Positions 52,814 to 61,178 of a DNA stretch of 64,000 nt are shown here, piece by piece (positions within the stretch are counted from its first letter, which is position 1; each line of letters opens with the position of its first letter). A program made the position numbers and the translations under genes. This DNA comes from Actinacidiphila yeochonensis CN732 (GTDB lineage Bacteria > Actinomycetota > Actinomycetes > Streptomycetales > Streptomycetaceae), in NCBI RefSeq assembly GCF_000745345.1, contig NZ_JQNR01000004.1, positions 434,001 to 498,000 on the forward strand, written 5' to 3'. The notes beneath the pieces are model-generated. The model worked only from the letters and a program-made list of their open reading frames with translations, had not been told where the DNA came from and ran no database searches.

Positions 52814-54020
52814 GGGCGGGTCCCTTCGGGACGGTGGCCTGCTCGCCCGCCGGAGCCGGAGCCGGAGCCGGAGCCGGGGCGGGGGAGGGGGTCGGGAGCG
52901 GGAAGTAGCGGCGTGCCCTGAGGGCGACGTGGACGAGGCCGATCAGGGCGGGTACCTCGATGAGCGGGCCGACGACCCCGGCGAGGGCCTGGCCGGACGA
53001 GGCGCCGAAGGTGGCGACCGCGACGGCGATGGCCAGCTCGAAGTTGTTGCCCGCGGCGGTGAACGCCAGCGTGGTGGCGCGCGGATGGTCCAGCCCGACC
53101 GCGCTCCCCAGCGCCATGGACCCGGTCCACATCAGCGCGAAGTACGCCAGCAGCGGCAGCGCGATCCGCGCGACGTCGACGGGGTGGCCGGTGATGGCGT
53201 CCCCCTGGAGGGCGAAGAGCACCACGACGGTGAACAGCAGCCCGTACAGGGCGAACGGGCCGACCCGGGGGAGCAGCCGCGCCTCGTACCAGGTGCGGCC
53301 CCTGGCCCTCTCGCCCAGGCGCCGGGTGAGGAACCCGGCGGCGAGCGGGATGCCGAGGAAGACCAGTACGGAGCGGGCGATCGTCCACGCCGACACCCCC
53401 AGCGCGGTCTGCTCCAGGCCGAGCCAGCCGGGCAGCACGCTCAGGTAGAACCAGCCCAGCAGGCCGAACGCGAGCACCTGGAAGACGGAGTTGAGGGCGA
53501 CCAGGACGGCCGCCGCCTCGCGGTCGCCACAGGCGAGGTCGTTCCAGATGACGACCATGGCGATGCACCGCGCGAGGCCGACGACGATCAGTCCGGTGCG
53601 GTACGCGGGGAGGTCTGGCAGGAGCGCCCAGGCGAGGGCGAACATCAGGGCCGGGCCGACCACCCAGTTCAGCAGCAGCGACGGCACCAGCAGGCGCCGG
53701 TCGCGGGTCACCGTGCCGAGCCGGTCGTAGCGGACCCGGGCGAGCACCGGGTACATCATCACCAGCAGGCCGAGGGCGATGGGCAGCGAGACACCGGTGA
53801 CCGTCACCGCCGCGAGCGCGCCCCCGAGGCCGGGTACCAGGCGGCCCAGCACGAGGCCGGCGGCCATCGCCGCGAGAATCCACAGTGCCAGGTAGCGGTC
53901 CAGGAAGGACAGCCGGCCGGCGACGGGACCGGCGGGCCCGGGACCGTGGGGCTCGGTGATACCGGTGGGTGCGGGACCGTTGGGCGCCGGGCCGTCGGGC
54001 ACAGGCTCACCCCGGCTCAT
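52806..54020 (-). CDS. acr3: Arsenite efflux permease ACR3
   Basis: 404 residues, about ten membrane segments. The family sequence ARCIAMVVIWNDLACGDRE contains the conserved Cys used for As(III) transport, and FTAAGNNFELAIAVAVATFG is equally characteristic. The C-terminal tail is a Pro/Ala repeat. ATG 54020 overlaps the arsR stop (ATGA). It exports arsenite, driven by the proton gradient. Confidence 0.95.
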   Translation of the reverse strand: MSRGEPVPDGPAPNGPAPTGITEPHGPGPAGPVAGRLSFLDRYLALWILAAMAAGLVLGRLVPGLGGALAAVTVTGVSLPIALGLLVMMYPVLARVRYDRLGTVTRDRRLLVPSLLLNWVVGPALMFALAWALLPDLPAYRTGLIVVGLARCIAMVVIWNDLACGDREAAAVLVALNSVFQVLAFGLLGWFYLSVLPGWLGLEQTALGVSAWTIARSVLVFLGIPLAAGFLTRRLGERARGRTWYEARLLPRVGPFALYGLLFTVVVLFALQGDAITGHPVDVARIALPLLAYFALMWTGSMALGSAVGLDHPRATTLAFTAAGNNFELAIAVAVATFGASSGQALAGVVGPLIEVPALIGLVHVALRARRYFPLPTPSPAPAPAPAPAPAGEQATVPKGPAHV

Positions 54021-54424
54021 CGGTCGGCCTCGGCGGTCCCCACCTGCGGGTGCCCGGCGGCGCGGGAGAGGTCGGCCGGGCGGGTGAGGACGGCGGCGAG
54101 CCGGTCGGTCATCCCGGGCAGGAGCCGGTAGTACACCCACGTGCCGCGCCGCTCGGAGGCGATCAGCCCGGCCTGCCTGAGCAGCTTGAGGTGGTGGGAG
54201 ATCGTCGGCTGGGAGAGGTCGAACGCGGGGGTGAGGTCGCAGACGCACACCTCGCCGCCGGAGCGGGAGGCGATCATCGACAGCAGGCGCAGCCGCACCG
54301 GGTCGCCCAGCGCCTTGAACACCCTCGCGAGGGTCTCGGCCTGCTCCGCGTCCAGCGGCGCGGCCAGCAGGGTCGGGCAGCACCCGGTGTCCTGGCCGAT
54401 CACCTCAAGCTCTTGATTCGACAT
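54017..54424 (-). CDS. arsR: ArsR-type arsenic-responsive repressor
   Basis: 135 residues. Winged helix with DLSQPTISHHLKLLRQAGLI and the adjacent Cys pair in VCVCDL, the As(III) site of ArsR; a further GCC near residue 15 may add ligands. It should repress both its own operon and the divergent arsI until arsenite binds. Confidence 0.95.
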   Translation of the reverse strand: MSNQELEVIGQDTGCCPTLLAAPLDAEQAETLARVFKALGDPVRLRLLSMIASRSGGEVCVCDLTPAFDLSQPTISHHLKLLRQAGLIASERRGTWVYYRLLPGMTDRLAAVLTRPADLSRAAGHPQVGTAEADR

Positions 54425-54432
54425 GCTTCTAT

Positions 54433-54481
54433 ATTGACGCCCGTCGATCCACGACGCAAGCTTGTATCGACAGACGTCAAT
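54433..54481. promoter_or_regulatory. Two ArsR operators in inverted orientation
   Basis: ATTGACGCCCGTCGAT (54433-54448) and ATCGACAGACGTCAAT (54466-54481) are reverse complements of each other at 14 of 16 positions, centres 33 bp apart. One faces arsR, the other arsI, so both divergent promoters are covered. Confidence 0.75.
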
Positions 54482-54517
54482 AAGATGACGTCCGCGCAGA
54501 GTGTCAGGAGCCGAGCC

Positions 54518-54949
54518 ATGTCCCGCGTCCAACTCGCTCTGAACGTCGCCGATCTCGAAGGATCTGTGGCCTTCTACTCCAGGCTGTTCGGCGTCGAGCC
54601 GGCCAAGCGCCGCCCCGGCTACGCCAACTTCGCCGTCGCCGAACCCCCGTTGAAGCTCGTCCTGATCGAGGGCGAGCCGGGCCAGGACACCCGCCTGGAC
54701 CACCTCGGCGTCGAGGTCGAGACCACCGCGCAGGTCGCCGCGGCCACTGACCGCCTGCGGGAAGCGGGCCTGGCCACGTTCGAGGAGAACGACACCTCCT
54801 GCTGCTACGCCCTCCAGGACAAGGTCTGGGTCCACGGCCCCGGCCGCGAGCCCTGGGAGGTCTACACCGTCAAGGCCGACGCCGACACCCCCGCCAAGAG
54901 CCCGGTCCCGGGCGGCGGGGCCGGCGGCACGTGCTGCGCGGACGCCTGA
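54518..54949 (+). CDS. arsI: ArsI/CadI-type glyoxalase-fold protein
   Basis: 143 residues. VOC (glyoxalase) fold beginning VQLALNVADLEGSVAFYSRL. The vicinal cysteine pair in DTSCCYA and the GREPWEVYTV metal-site segment match ArsI C-As lyases, which demethylate trivalent organoarsenicals; a further CC lies in the tail. ATG 54518 has CAGGAG nine bases upstream. Divergent from arsR with shared operators. Confidence 0.9.
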   Translation: MSRVQLALNVADLEGSVAFYSRLFGVEPAKRRPGYANFAVAEPPLKLVLIEGEPGQDTRLDHLGVEVETTAQVAAATDRLREAGLATFEENDTSCCYALQDKVWVHGPGREPWEVYTVKADADTPAKSPVPGGGAGGTCCADA

Positions 54950-54977
54950 GGGCTGCCCCCCGTGCTCCCCGGCGGAG

Positions 54978-55910
54978 TCAGCGGGCGGCGTTCGACAGCC
55001 GCGCGCGCACCCGGTCGGCCGCGTCCAGGTGCGCCTCGCGGACGACGTAGCGGGTGATGCCCCAGCGGCGTTCGTGTTCGGCCCAGGCGGCGCCGATCTC
55101 CTCCGGCGTGCCCACCCACGCGTAGGGCGAGGCGAGCACCTCGGCCGCGGTGCAGTGGAATCGCCCGGCGATCTCCCGCGCCGCGGCCTCGGCGTCGTCG
55201 GTGACCTCCACCAACTGGACGAGCGCCTCGCGCTCGGGTGCCTCGGCCCGGCCCGCAGCCCCCCGCTCGACGAGGTCGACCTGGCGGTCGATGTCCGCGC
55301 CGTTCCACCGCGTCTCGTGCATGTGCCCGTCGGACAGGGTGCGTCCCAGCCCGCTCAGCCCCACGACGTCCGCGTGCTCCCCGGCCCAGCGCAGCAGGGC
55401 GGTGTTGCCGCCCCCGAAGGTGAAGGGCACCCGGCGCTGGACCGGGCGGGGTCCGTCGAGCCGGGCCTCGCGGGCTCGTACCTCCGGACCGTCGACGGTG
55501 ACGGTCTCGCCTGCGAGGAGCGCGCGGCACGCCTCGGCCACAGCCTGGAACCGTCGGACACGCCCCGCGACGTCGGGCCGTTCCGCGCCCAGCATCTCCC
55601 ACTCGGCCGGGGTGTGGCCGGCCCCGAGGGCCAGCCGTGCCCGTCCACCCGAGACGAGGTCCAAGGTGGCGACGTCCGAGGCGAGCAGCAGCGGCTCGCG
55701 GACACCCGCCTGGGAGACGTAGGAGCCCAGGCCGATACGCTCCGTCGCCGTGGCGGCGGCGGCCAGCGCGACGAAGGGCGCGGCAGCGGTGCCCGGGTGG
55801 TCGGCCGCCAGCAGGGCGTCGTAGCCGCCCGCCTCCACGCGTCGGGCCAGGGCGATCCAGGAGGCGGCGTCACGGGGCTGGGCCTGAACGGAGACAACGG
55901 GCGGCTGCAT
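54978..55910 (-). CDS. LLM-class F420-dependent oxidoreductase
   Basis: 310 residues, luciferase-like TIM barrel. ALARRVEAGGYDALLAADHP, RIGLGSYVSQAGVREPLLLA and ARLALGAGHTPAEWEMLG are typical of mycobacterial/streptomycete F420 enzymes. The substrate is unknown. The start at 55910 has only a weak ribosome site. Confidence 0.9.
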   Translation of the reverse strand: MQPPVVSVQAQPRDAASWIALARRVEAGGYDALLAADHPGTAAAPFVALAAAATATERIGLGSYVSQAGVREPLLLASDVATLDLVSGGRARLALGAGHTPAEWEMLGAERPDVAGRVRRFQAVAEACRALLAGETVTVDGPEVRAREARLDGPRPVQRRVPFTFGGGNTALLRWAGEHADVVGLSGLGRTLSDGHMHETRWNGADIDRQVDLVERGAAGRAEAPEREALVQLVEVTDDAEAAAREIAGRFHCTAAEVLASPYAWVGTPEEIGAAWAEHERRWGITRYVVREAHLDAADRVRARLSNAAR

Positions 55911-56050
55911 GGCCAGGAGACTACGTCCGCCGACCGGCGCCGGACGATCTTTGCGCGCACAGCGAAACCCGCCGGGTCCTCGGCTCCCACCAGCCCGGTC
56001 CCACATGATGCACAGTCACACATGTGCCGAGCCCCCGTGTGACAACCGGC

Positions 56051-56518
56051 CTACGCGTCGACCGGTCCGTCCGGCGCGACCTCGTTCAGGTCGCCGATGT
56101 GCGCCCACACCAACTTTCCCGGCCCCGGGCGCGGCTCGACCCCCCAGCGGTGCTGCGTCAGCGCGTCCACGAGGGCCAGGCCGCGCCCGCCTTCGTCCTC
56201 GTCCATTGCGGCGCGGGGCCGTGGCCAGGTCTCGTCGGCGTCGTGCACCTCGATCCGCAGACCGCGCCCGTACTGCGTGTACCGGGTCTCGACCAGCCGC
56301 CCCGCCGGCGTCCGTGCGTGCCGTACCGAGTTCGTCACCAGTTCTGACAGGACGAGTTCGGCAGCATCGGCAAGCTCCTCCAGTCCCCACTTCGCGAGGG
56401 CGACCCGCAGATCCTCCCGGGCCCGCCCGACGGTGCGCCGGGTGCGCGGCCAACGGCTGACGACTTCCGGACGGCCCGTCTCGGGGGCATTGGATGCGGC
56501 AGGGGGCGGAGTTCGCAT
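56051..56518 (-). CDS. RsbW-like anti-sigma / ATP-binding regulatory protein
   Basis: 155 residues, GHKL ATPase fold: the N box ELVLSELVTNSVRHAR and the G boxes EDEGGRGLALVDALT. Streptomycetes carry dozens of such HATPase_c_2 proteins that act as serine kinases or anti-sigma factors. ATG 56518 has AGAGGA upstream. It is divergent from the XRE/DUF397 pair, a very common Streptomyces trio. Confidence 0.92.
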   Translation of the reverse strand: MRTPPPAASNAPETGRPEVVSRWPRTRRTVGRAREDLRVALAKWGLEELADAAELVLSELVTNSVRHARTPAGRLVETRYTQYGRGLRIEVHDADETWPRPRAAMDEDEGGRGLALVDALTQHRWGVEPRPGPGKLVWAHIGDLNEVAPDGPVDA

Positions 56519-56591
56519 GATGATCCTCTGATACGTCGTTCGTCGCACTGTGTAGATGACTATTCACAGCGTGACGCGGCCGACGTTAGTC

Positions 56592-56628
56592 TTGACAGCC
56601 ATCTGGGCTCTCCAAATGGCCTTGTCAA
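56592..56628 (+). promoter_or_regulatory. Inverted repeat in front of the XRE gene
   Basis: TTGACA with GCCAT, and ATGGC with TTGTCAA, are arranged as a split inverted repeat ending 15 bases before the XRE start. TTGACA may double as a -35 box. A likely autoregulatory site. Confidence 0.45.
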
Positions 56629-56643
56629 CAGAGGGGTTGGCAC

Positions 56644-57492
56644 GTGGAAAACCTGTCGGAGCATCAGTCGTCGGAAGACCCGCGAGTCGCCTACGGCCGC
56701 GAGCTCGTCCTCCGGCGGGAGGCGGCGCAGCTCACGCAGCAGGCTCTCGGAGAGCGGGTGATCCTGTCGCCGTCGATGATCGCCCACATCGAAGCGGGTC
56801 GCCGAAAACCACGCCTGGACGACGCGAAGCGGCTCGACCGCGAGCTGGGCACGGATGGCTTCTTCGTCCGCTTCCTGCCGACACTCAACGGGCGAAGGTT
56901 CGCTGACCACTTCATGCTGGCGGCTGAGGCGGAGCAGCGGGCGACGTCGATCGAGGAGTACGCAGTATCGCTTGTACCGGGCATCCTCCAGGTGGACGGG
57001 TACGCTCGCGCGCTCTTCCAGGCGCAGCACGCCAACTACGTTCCGGAGGAGGTTGACAAGCTCGTTGTCAACAGGCTTGCGAGGGCCGAGATCCTGGACG
57101 GCTCTGATGGGCCGACGGTATGGGTGATCCTCAACGAGAACGTGTTGCGCGCCGAGGTGGGCGGGCGCGAGGTGATGGCCCGGCAACTCGGGCACATCGC
57201 CGAAATGGCCCGGAACGGCCGGGTCCTGGTACAGGTCGTCCCGCACTCGGCAGGTGCCCACGCGACGATGGTGAGCATGATGTCGCTCATGCGGTTCGAC
57301 GACGAACCGGACGCTGTGTACGTCGAAGGGCTCTACACCGGTACTTTTGTCGATGACCCGGCGATGGTCGAGCAGTACAGAGCGGCCTACGATCTTGCCA
57401 AGGCCGTAGGGCTCTCACCTGAGGCATCCCTGGGCCTGATCGAATCGGTGGCGAAGGAGTACGAGTCCCATGACCGCGAGGCACATTTCTGA
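56644..57492 (+). CDS. XRE-family regulator with DUF5753
   Basis: 282 residues. HTH at about 22-75 (LTQQALGERVILSPSMIAHI EAGRR), then the DUF5753 sensor domain (YAVSLVPGILQVDGYARALF; VQVVPHSAGAH). These proteins pair with a small DUF397 partner and influence development and antibiotic production in Streptomyces. The DUF397 gene starts within its last codons. GTG 56644. Confidence 0.95.
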   Translation: MENLSEHQSSEDPRVAYGRELVLRREAAQLTQQALGERVILSPSMIAHIEAGRRKPRLDDAKRLDRELGTDGFFVRFLPTLNGRRFADHFMLAAEAEQRATSIEEYAVSLVPGILQVDGYARALFQAQHANYVPEEVDKLVVNRLARAEILDGSDGPTVWVILNENVLRAEVGGREVMARQLGHIAEMARNGRVLVQVVPHSAGAHATMVSMMSLMRFDDEPDAVYVEGLYTGTFVDDPAMVEQYRAAYDLAKAVGLSPEASLGLIESVAKEYESHDREAHF

Positions 57493-57691
57493 CGCGTCCG
57501 TTGTGTTCACCGCGTGGCGGAAGTCCAGCTACAGCGGTGGTGACAACGGCAGTTGTGTAGAGGTGGCGGATCTGACCGGCGAGACGGCAGTGCGGGACAG
57601 CAAGGACCCGTGCGGTCCTGCGCTGGTCTTCGGGCCGGGCGCGTGGACGGCCTTCGTGGGTGCGGTGAAGGCCGGACGCTTTCCTGCCTGA
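57470..57691 (+). CDS. DUF397 protein, copy 1
   Basis: 73 residues: FTAWRKSSYSGGDNGSCVEV, then VRDSKDPCGPAL and a C-terminal WTAFVGAVKAGRFPA, all typical of DUF397. Small partner (sometimes antagonist) of the XRE/DUF5753 regulator, whose gene it overlaps by 23 bases. Confidence 0.95.
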   Translation: MTARHISDASVVFTAWRKSSYSGGDNGSCVEVADLTGETAVRDSKDPCGPALVFGPGAWTAFVGAVKAGRFPA

Positions 57692-57771
57692 GAGCTGAGC
57701 GGACGCCAGGTACGTCCAGGAGCGCTACACCGGTACTTGACTTGGTCGACGACCCGAGGAGTACGAGTCCC

Positions 57772-57993
57772 ATGACCGCGAGGCACATTTCTGACGCGTC
57801 CGTTGTGTTCACCGCGTGGCGGAAGTCCAGCTACAGCGGTGGTGACAATGGCGACTGTGTAGAGGTGGCGGACCTGCCCGGGGTGACGGCGGTGCGGGAC
57901 AGCAAGGACCCGTGCGGTCCTGCGCTGCTCTTCGGGGCGGGCGCGTGGGCGGAGTTCGTGGGCGCGGTGAAGGCCGGACGCTTTCCTGCCTGA
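57772..57993 (+). CDS. DUF397 protein, copy 2 (recent duplicate)
   Basis: 73 residues, differing from copy 1 in only about seven positions (for example GDCVEVADLPGVTAV instead of GSCVEVADLTGETAV). The preceding bases, from AGGAGTACGAGTCCC on, are identical to the region before copy 1. The 80-base spacer holds a remnant of the 3' part of the XRE gene. Confidence 0.93.
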   Translation: MTARHISDASVVFTAWRKSSYSGGDNGDCVEVADLPGVTAVRDSKDPCGPALLFGAGAWAEFVGAVKAGRFPA

Positions 57994-58027
57994 CGCCGTC
58001 CCTCCCGGGCGTTCGGTCCCGACAGCT

Positions 58028-58291
58028 CTACGCGTTGCGGCTGCGGTTGCGGCTGGTGCGGCGCTTCCACGCGCGGCGCTCGGCCTCGCTCAGGCCGCCC
58101 CAGACGCCCGAGTCCTGGCCGGTCTCCAAGGCCCAGTCGCGGCACTGCCCCATCACGGGGCAGCGGTGGCACACGGTCTTGGCCTTCTCGATCTGCACGA
58201 GGGCGGGGCCGGTGGCGCCGACGGGGAAGAACAGCTCCGGGTCCTCGTCGCGGCAGGCGGCACGGTTGCGCCAGTCGGTGGTCATGGCCAT
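58028..58291 (-). CDS. WhiB-family iron-sulphur regulator (WblE-like)
   Basis: 87 residues. Four cysteines in the Wbl pattern (ACRDEDPELFFP, then VCHRCPVMGQC), the GVWGG turn followed by SEAERRAWKRR, and a basic tail RNRSRNA. It binds a [4Fe-4S] cluster and partners the principal sigma factor. The length and the sequence ELFFPVGATGP are closest to my memory of WblE. GGAGG is five bases before ATG 58291. Confidence 0.95.
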   Translation of the reverse strand: MAMTTDWRNRAACRDEDPELFFPVGATGPALVQIEKAKTVCHRCPVMGQCRDWALETGQDSGVWGGLSEAERRAWKRRTSRNRSRNA

Positions 58292-58541
58292 GATTCCTCC
58301 GTCGTTCGTGGGTCGCCGGTTTGCGGATGGCGGTTGAGGGCAGCAGAGGTCGGCTCGCCCTTCGGGTCGAACTCCCGCGCCCCCGCGCGAACCTTGCTCT
58401 CTCTACTGCGGCTTGCCGGTGAGACGGAAGCGAATCTTTTTGACAGCTGGTGTTTTGGCGGAACCCGGAGCATGCTCCGGACCCGCGAGGCGAGGTCCGC
58501 GAGAGCGGCGTGTCCGTTCGGCGGCCGGGCCGCGGGTGATC

Positions 58542-59096
58542 TCAGGCCGGTCCGGTGGTCTCCGCCAGGGCTGCGGCGAAATCGGCGAGGGCGGTGAAGT
58601 CGTCGACCCGCAGGCCGATCCGCGGATTGACGTGGTGGAGAAGGGCGGCGGAGGAGTGGTGGGCTGCCACGTGGGCGTGGTCGGCGTCACCCTGCTCGTC
58701 GTCGACCCAGGCGAACGGCCGGCCGTCGGCGTGGGCGAGCAGCGGCTCGCACTTCCAGTGCACCCCGTCCGGACGCTCACGGAGCAGGGCCTCACCGAAG
58801 TCGACGAACGGCAACGTGGGCAAGCCGAGCGCGGGACCGATCCAGCGATTGGCGTCGTCCATCCACGCGGTGGCCCAGCACAACTGGTATCCGAGCGCCA
58901 GCAGCATCCTGCCGTGGGCGGGGTTGAGCCACACCCGCAGCGGCTTCGCGGCAGACCGCCGCGGACCGGAGAGTGGGCCGTTGACGCGCTCCCGGGGTAC
59001 GCGGATGGTGATGTAGCCCTCGGGCCGGCGTTCGGGCTGAGCCGCATAGGGATTCAGAGGTCCGTCGACGTCCAGGAACAGCAGCGGTCGATTCAT
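58542..59096 (-). CDS. HAD-like protein
   Basis: 184 residues. It opens with LLFLDVDGPLNPY, the DxDG motif of haloacid-dehalogenase-type phosphatases, and later has WATAWMDDANRWIGPALGLP and FAWVDDEQGDADHAH, fitting motifs II-IV. Substrate unknown. A family of such small HAD proteins is common in Streptomyces. Confidence 0.85.
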   Translation of the reverse strand: MNRPLLFLDVDGPLNPYAAQPERRPEGYITIRVPRERVNGPLSGPRRSAAKPLRVWLNPAHGRMLLALGYQLCWATAWMDDANRWIGPALGLPTLPFVDFGEALLRERPDGVHWKCEPLLAHADGRPFAWVDDEQGDADHAHVAAHHSSAALLHHVNPRIGLRVDDFTALADFAAALAETTGPA

Positions 59097-59216
59097 CTGG
59101 TGCCCCTCGCTCCCGAGTTGGCGTGTCGCGCGGCATGCGCTCCTGGAGTCCTGCCACCGTCCGCGACGGCCGACCCGTACTCGACGGCTGTCCTACCGCC
59201 GTGGAGGATGGTCCGC

Positions 59217-59693
59217 ATGCCTGCCCCTTACGAGCGTCCCGAGCACCGGCGCGTCCTGCCCGGTGAGTACCCCCTGTGGGACGGGGCCCTCGCCCTCCTC
59301 AACCGGGATCTGGCCGTGACCATTCCCGAGCAGGAACCCCTCCGGCTGCTGGCTCTGCGCCCCTGGGGTGCGGACGAGCCGGAGGATGTGTACGTCGCCC
59401 TGGCCAACGGCGAGTGGCACGGCAACAACCTGCAACCGGGGTCGGCGGACGACCCCGCCTACGCACTGTCCGCCGTCGCCGACGCGGCGCAGGACACCGT
59501 CATGGAGCGTCTGTGGCGGGTCTGGCCCCTGTGCGCCGAGCACGGCCTTGGTATGCATCCGCAGGATGCGGACGGGCGGATCGTCTGGTGGTGCGCGGGG
59601 GAGCGGTCGCGTCGCGGACCGGCCCACGTACGTGCCGCCGTGGGCGCGCTCGACACCCTCGTGCCCGCACGACGCCGTAACAGGAAGAAGTAG
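59217..59693 (+). CDS. Conserved hypothetical protein
   Basis: 158 residues from ATG 59217 (GGAGG nine bases upstream). No recognised domain. Visible are a C-terminal Cys/His pair (LCAEHGLGMHPQ, VWWCAGERSR) that could bind a metal, and an Arg/Lys-rich tail ending RRRNRKK. Coding bias is normal. Alone on its strand between the HAD and the PurO-like genes. Confidence 0.75.
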   Translation: MPAPYERPEHRRVLPGEYPLWDGALALLNRDLAVTIPEQEPLRLLALRPWGADEPEDVYVALANGEWHGNNLQPGSADDPAYALSAVADAAQDTVMERLWRVWPLCAEHGLGMHPQDADGRIVWWCAGERSRRGPAHVRAAVGALDTLVPARRRNRKK

Positions 59694-59837
59694 AGGGCGA
59701 GTTGGTGTCGGCGCGGCCAGCGCGGGAACCGGACGCACGGACCCGCGCTAGCCTTCGGGTCGGATGCGCGGGCGTTCTCCGTGTGGCGAGGTGAAGTGCT
59801 GCCGTCCCTCCCGTCGGACACTGGAGTGGAGTGCGAA

Positions 59838-60521
59838 ATGGACGACTTGGGCGCGGTGCTGAAGGAGAACCCGTACCCCGGGCGCGGTGTGCTGTGGTGT
59901 GTGACGGGGGATGGGACGCGGCTGGGTGTGTACTTCCTGACCGGCCGGTCGCCGGCGTCGCGCTCCCGTTCGCTCCGGCTCGACGGACGAGGGGACCTGG
60001 TGGTCGCCGCCCGGGAGAAGGGCGTCCACGATCCGCTGCGCCACTACGTCGCCGCCCGGCAGCAGGGGGACTGGCTGGTCTACGGCAACGGGGAGCAGGT
60101 CGCCGTGGTCGCGGGCCGTCTCGCCGGAGGGGAGCCCACCCGGGACGCGCTGGACGGCCTGGACTACGAGCCGGACCCGCCCGTCTTCACCCCTCGGATC
60201 ACGGTCGTCGCGGGCGGCCCGACGGGTGGCGAGGCGTGGTTCGGTGCGGCCCGCCGGAGCAGCGGGAAGCGTGCGGCCACCGACCGGATGACCCTGCGGG
60301 TGGCCGACGCCGACCCCGGTGAGGGCGTCCTCGTGACCACGTACCGCTCCGACGTCCGTACGGTGGAGACCGGCGCACCGTACACCGAGGTGCGGACGGC
60401 GGCCCGGGACCGCGAGGCTCTGCTGGACGAGGTGTGGAGCTCCCTCGACCCCGGACTGCGCGTCGCCGCAGCCGTCTTCGAACCTGGGGCTCTCGGCAAG
60501 GCCCTCATCCGGGAGTCCTGA
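59838..60521 (+). CDS. IMP cyclohydrolase-like (PurO-type) protein
   Basis: 227 residues. LKENPYPGRGVLWCVTGDGT and VYFLTGRSPASRSRSLRL are the opening motifs of the PurO-like IMP cyclohydrolase family, which closes FAICAR to IMP in archaea. The later ARDREALLDEVWSSLDPGLR is also in keeping. In actinomycetes with a normal purH the role of these relatives is unclear. Confidence 0.82.
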   Translation: MDDLGAVLKENPYPGRGVLWCVTGDGTRLGVYFLTGRSPASRSRSLRLDGRGDLVVAAREKGVHDPLRHYVAARQQGDWLVYGNGEQVAVVAGRLAGGEPTRDALDGLDYEPDPPVFTPRITVVAGGPTGGEAWFGAARRSSGKRAATDRMTLRVADADPGEGVLVTTYRSDVRTVETGAPYTEVRTAARDREALLDEVWSSLDPGLRVAAAVFEPGALGKALIRES

Positions 60522-60566
60522 CCGGCCCCGCAGGGAACATGCGGGGCTATCCGCCAGGGCCGGGCG

Positions 60567-61079
60567 TCACGCCCCGTCCATCGGCGGGAGCACCAGGTCG
60601 CGCTGGTACCAGGTGCCCTGTCTGCCGCCGAGGGAGGTGGGGTCGGCCGGGCCGATCGGGACGAACCCGGCTTTGAGCAGCACCCGTTGGGAGGCGGTGT
60701 TCGCGAGGGCGGCGGCTGCCATGAGCGTGCGGAGCCCGTGCCGCGCCGCTGCCAGGCCACACAACTCCCGCACCGTGGCGGTCGCCACACCTCGGCCCGT
60801 GACCTTCTGGGCCACCCGGTAGCCGAGTTCGGCGATGCCGTCCGCGACGAAGCCGAGGTTGAACCGGCCGACGACCGAGCCGTCCTCGGCGACGAGTACG
60901 TGGAAGGCGCCGAGGCCGGCCTCCTGTTCGGCCAGCAGGGAGCGGTACTGCTCGGCGAACCGGTCGAAGTAGGCGTCACCCCGGTCGGAGATGGTGGCGG
61001 CGAAGTAGGCGCGGTTCGCCACCTCGAAGGCCAGGACCGGCGCGGCGTGTTCAGCGCGCAGGGGCTGCAACTCGGGCAT
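60567..61079 (-). CDS. GNAT-family N-acetyltransferase (RimJ/RimL type)
   Basis: 170 residues. GRFNLGFVADGIAELGYRVA and the acetyl-CoA loop VTGRGVATATVRELCGLA, then ANTASQRVLLKAGF. Relatives acetylate ribosomal proteins or small amines; the target is unknown. Confidence 0.9.
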   Translation of the reverse strand: MPELQPLRAEHAAPVLAFEVANRAYFAATISDRGDAYFDRFAEQYRSLLAEQEAGLGAFHVLVAEDGSVVGRFNLGFVADGIAELGYRVAQKVTGRGVATATVRELCGLAAARHGLRTLMAAAALANTASQRVLLKAGFVPIGPADPTSLGGRQGTWYQRDLVLPPMDGA

Positions 61080-61178
61080 CCCCCCACCGTAGCCGCCCCG
61101 GTGTCCCGTGCTGGAGCTCTTACCGATGTCCCCGGAGTCCGGTCCGCCACCGCTGTCCCGTAGGCCGCTGATCCGGGA

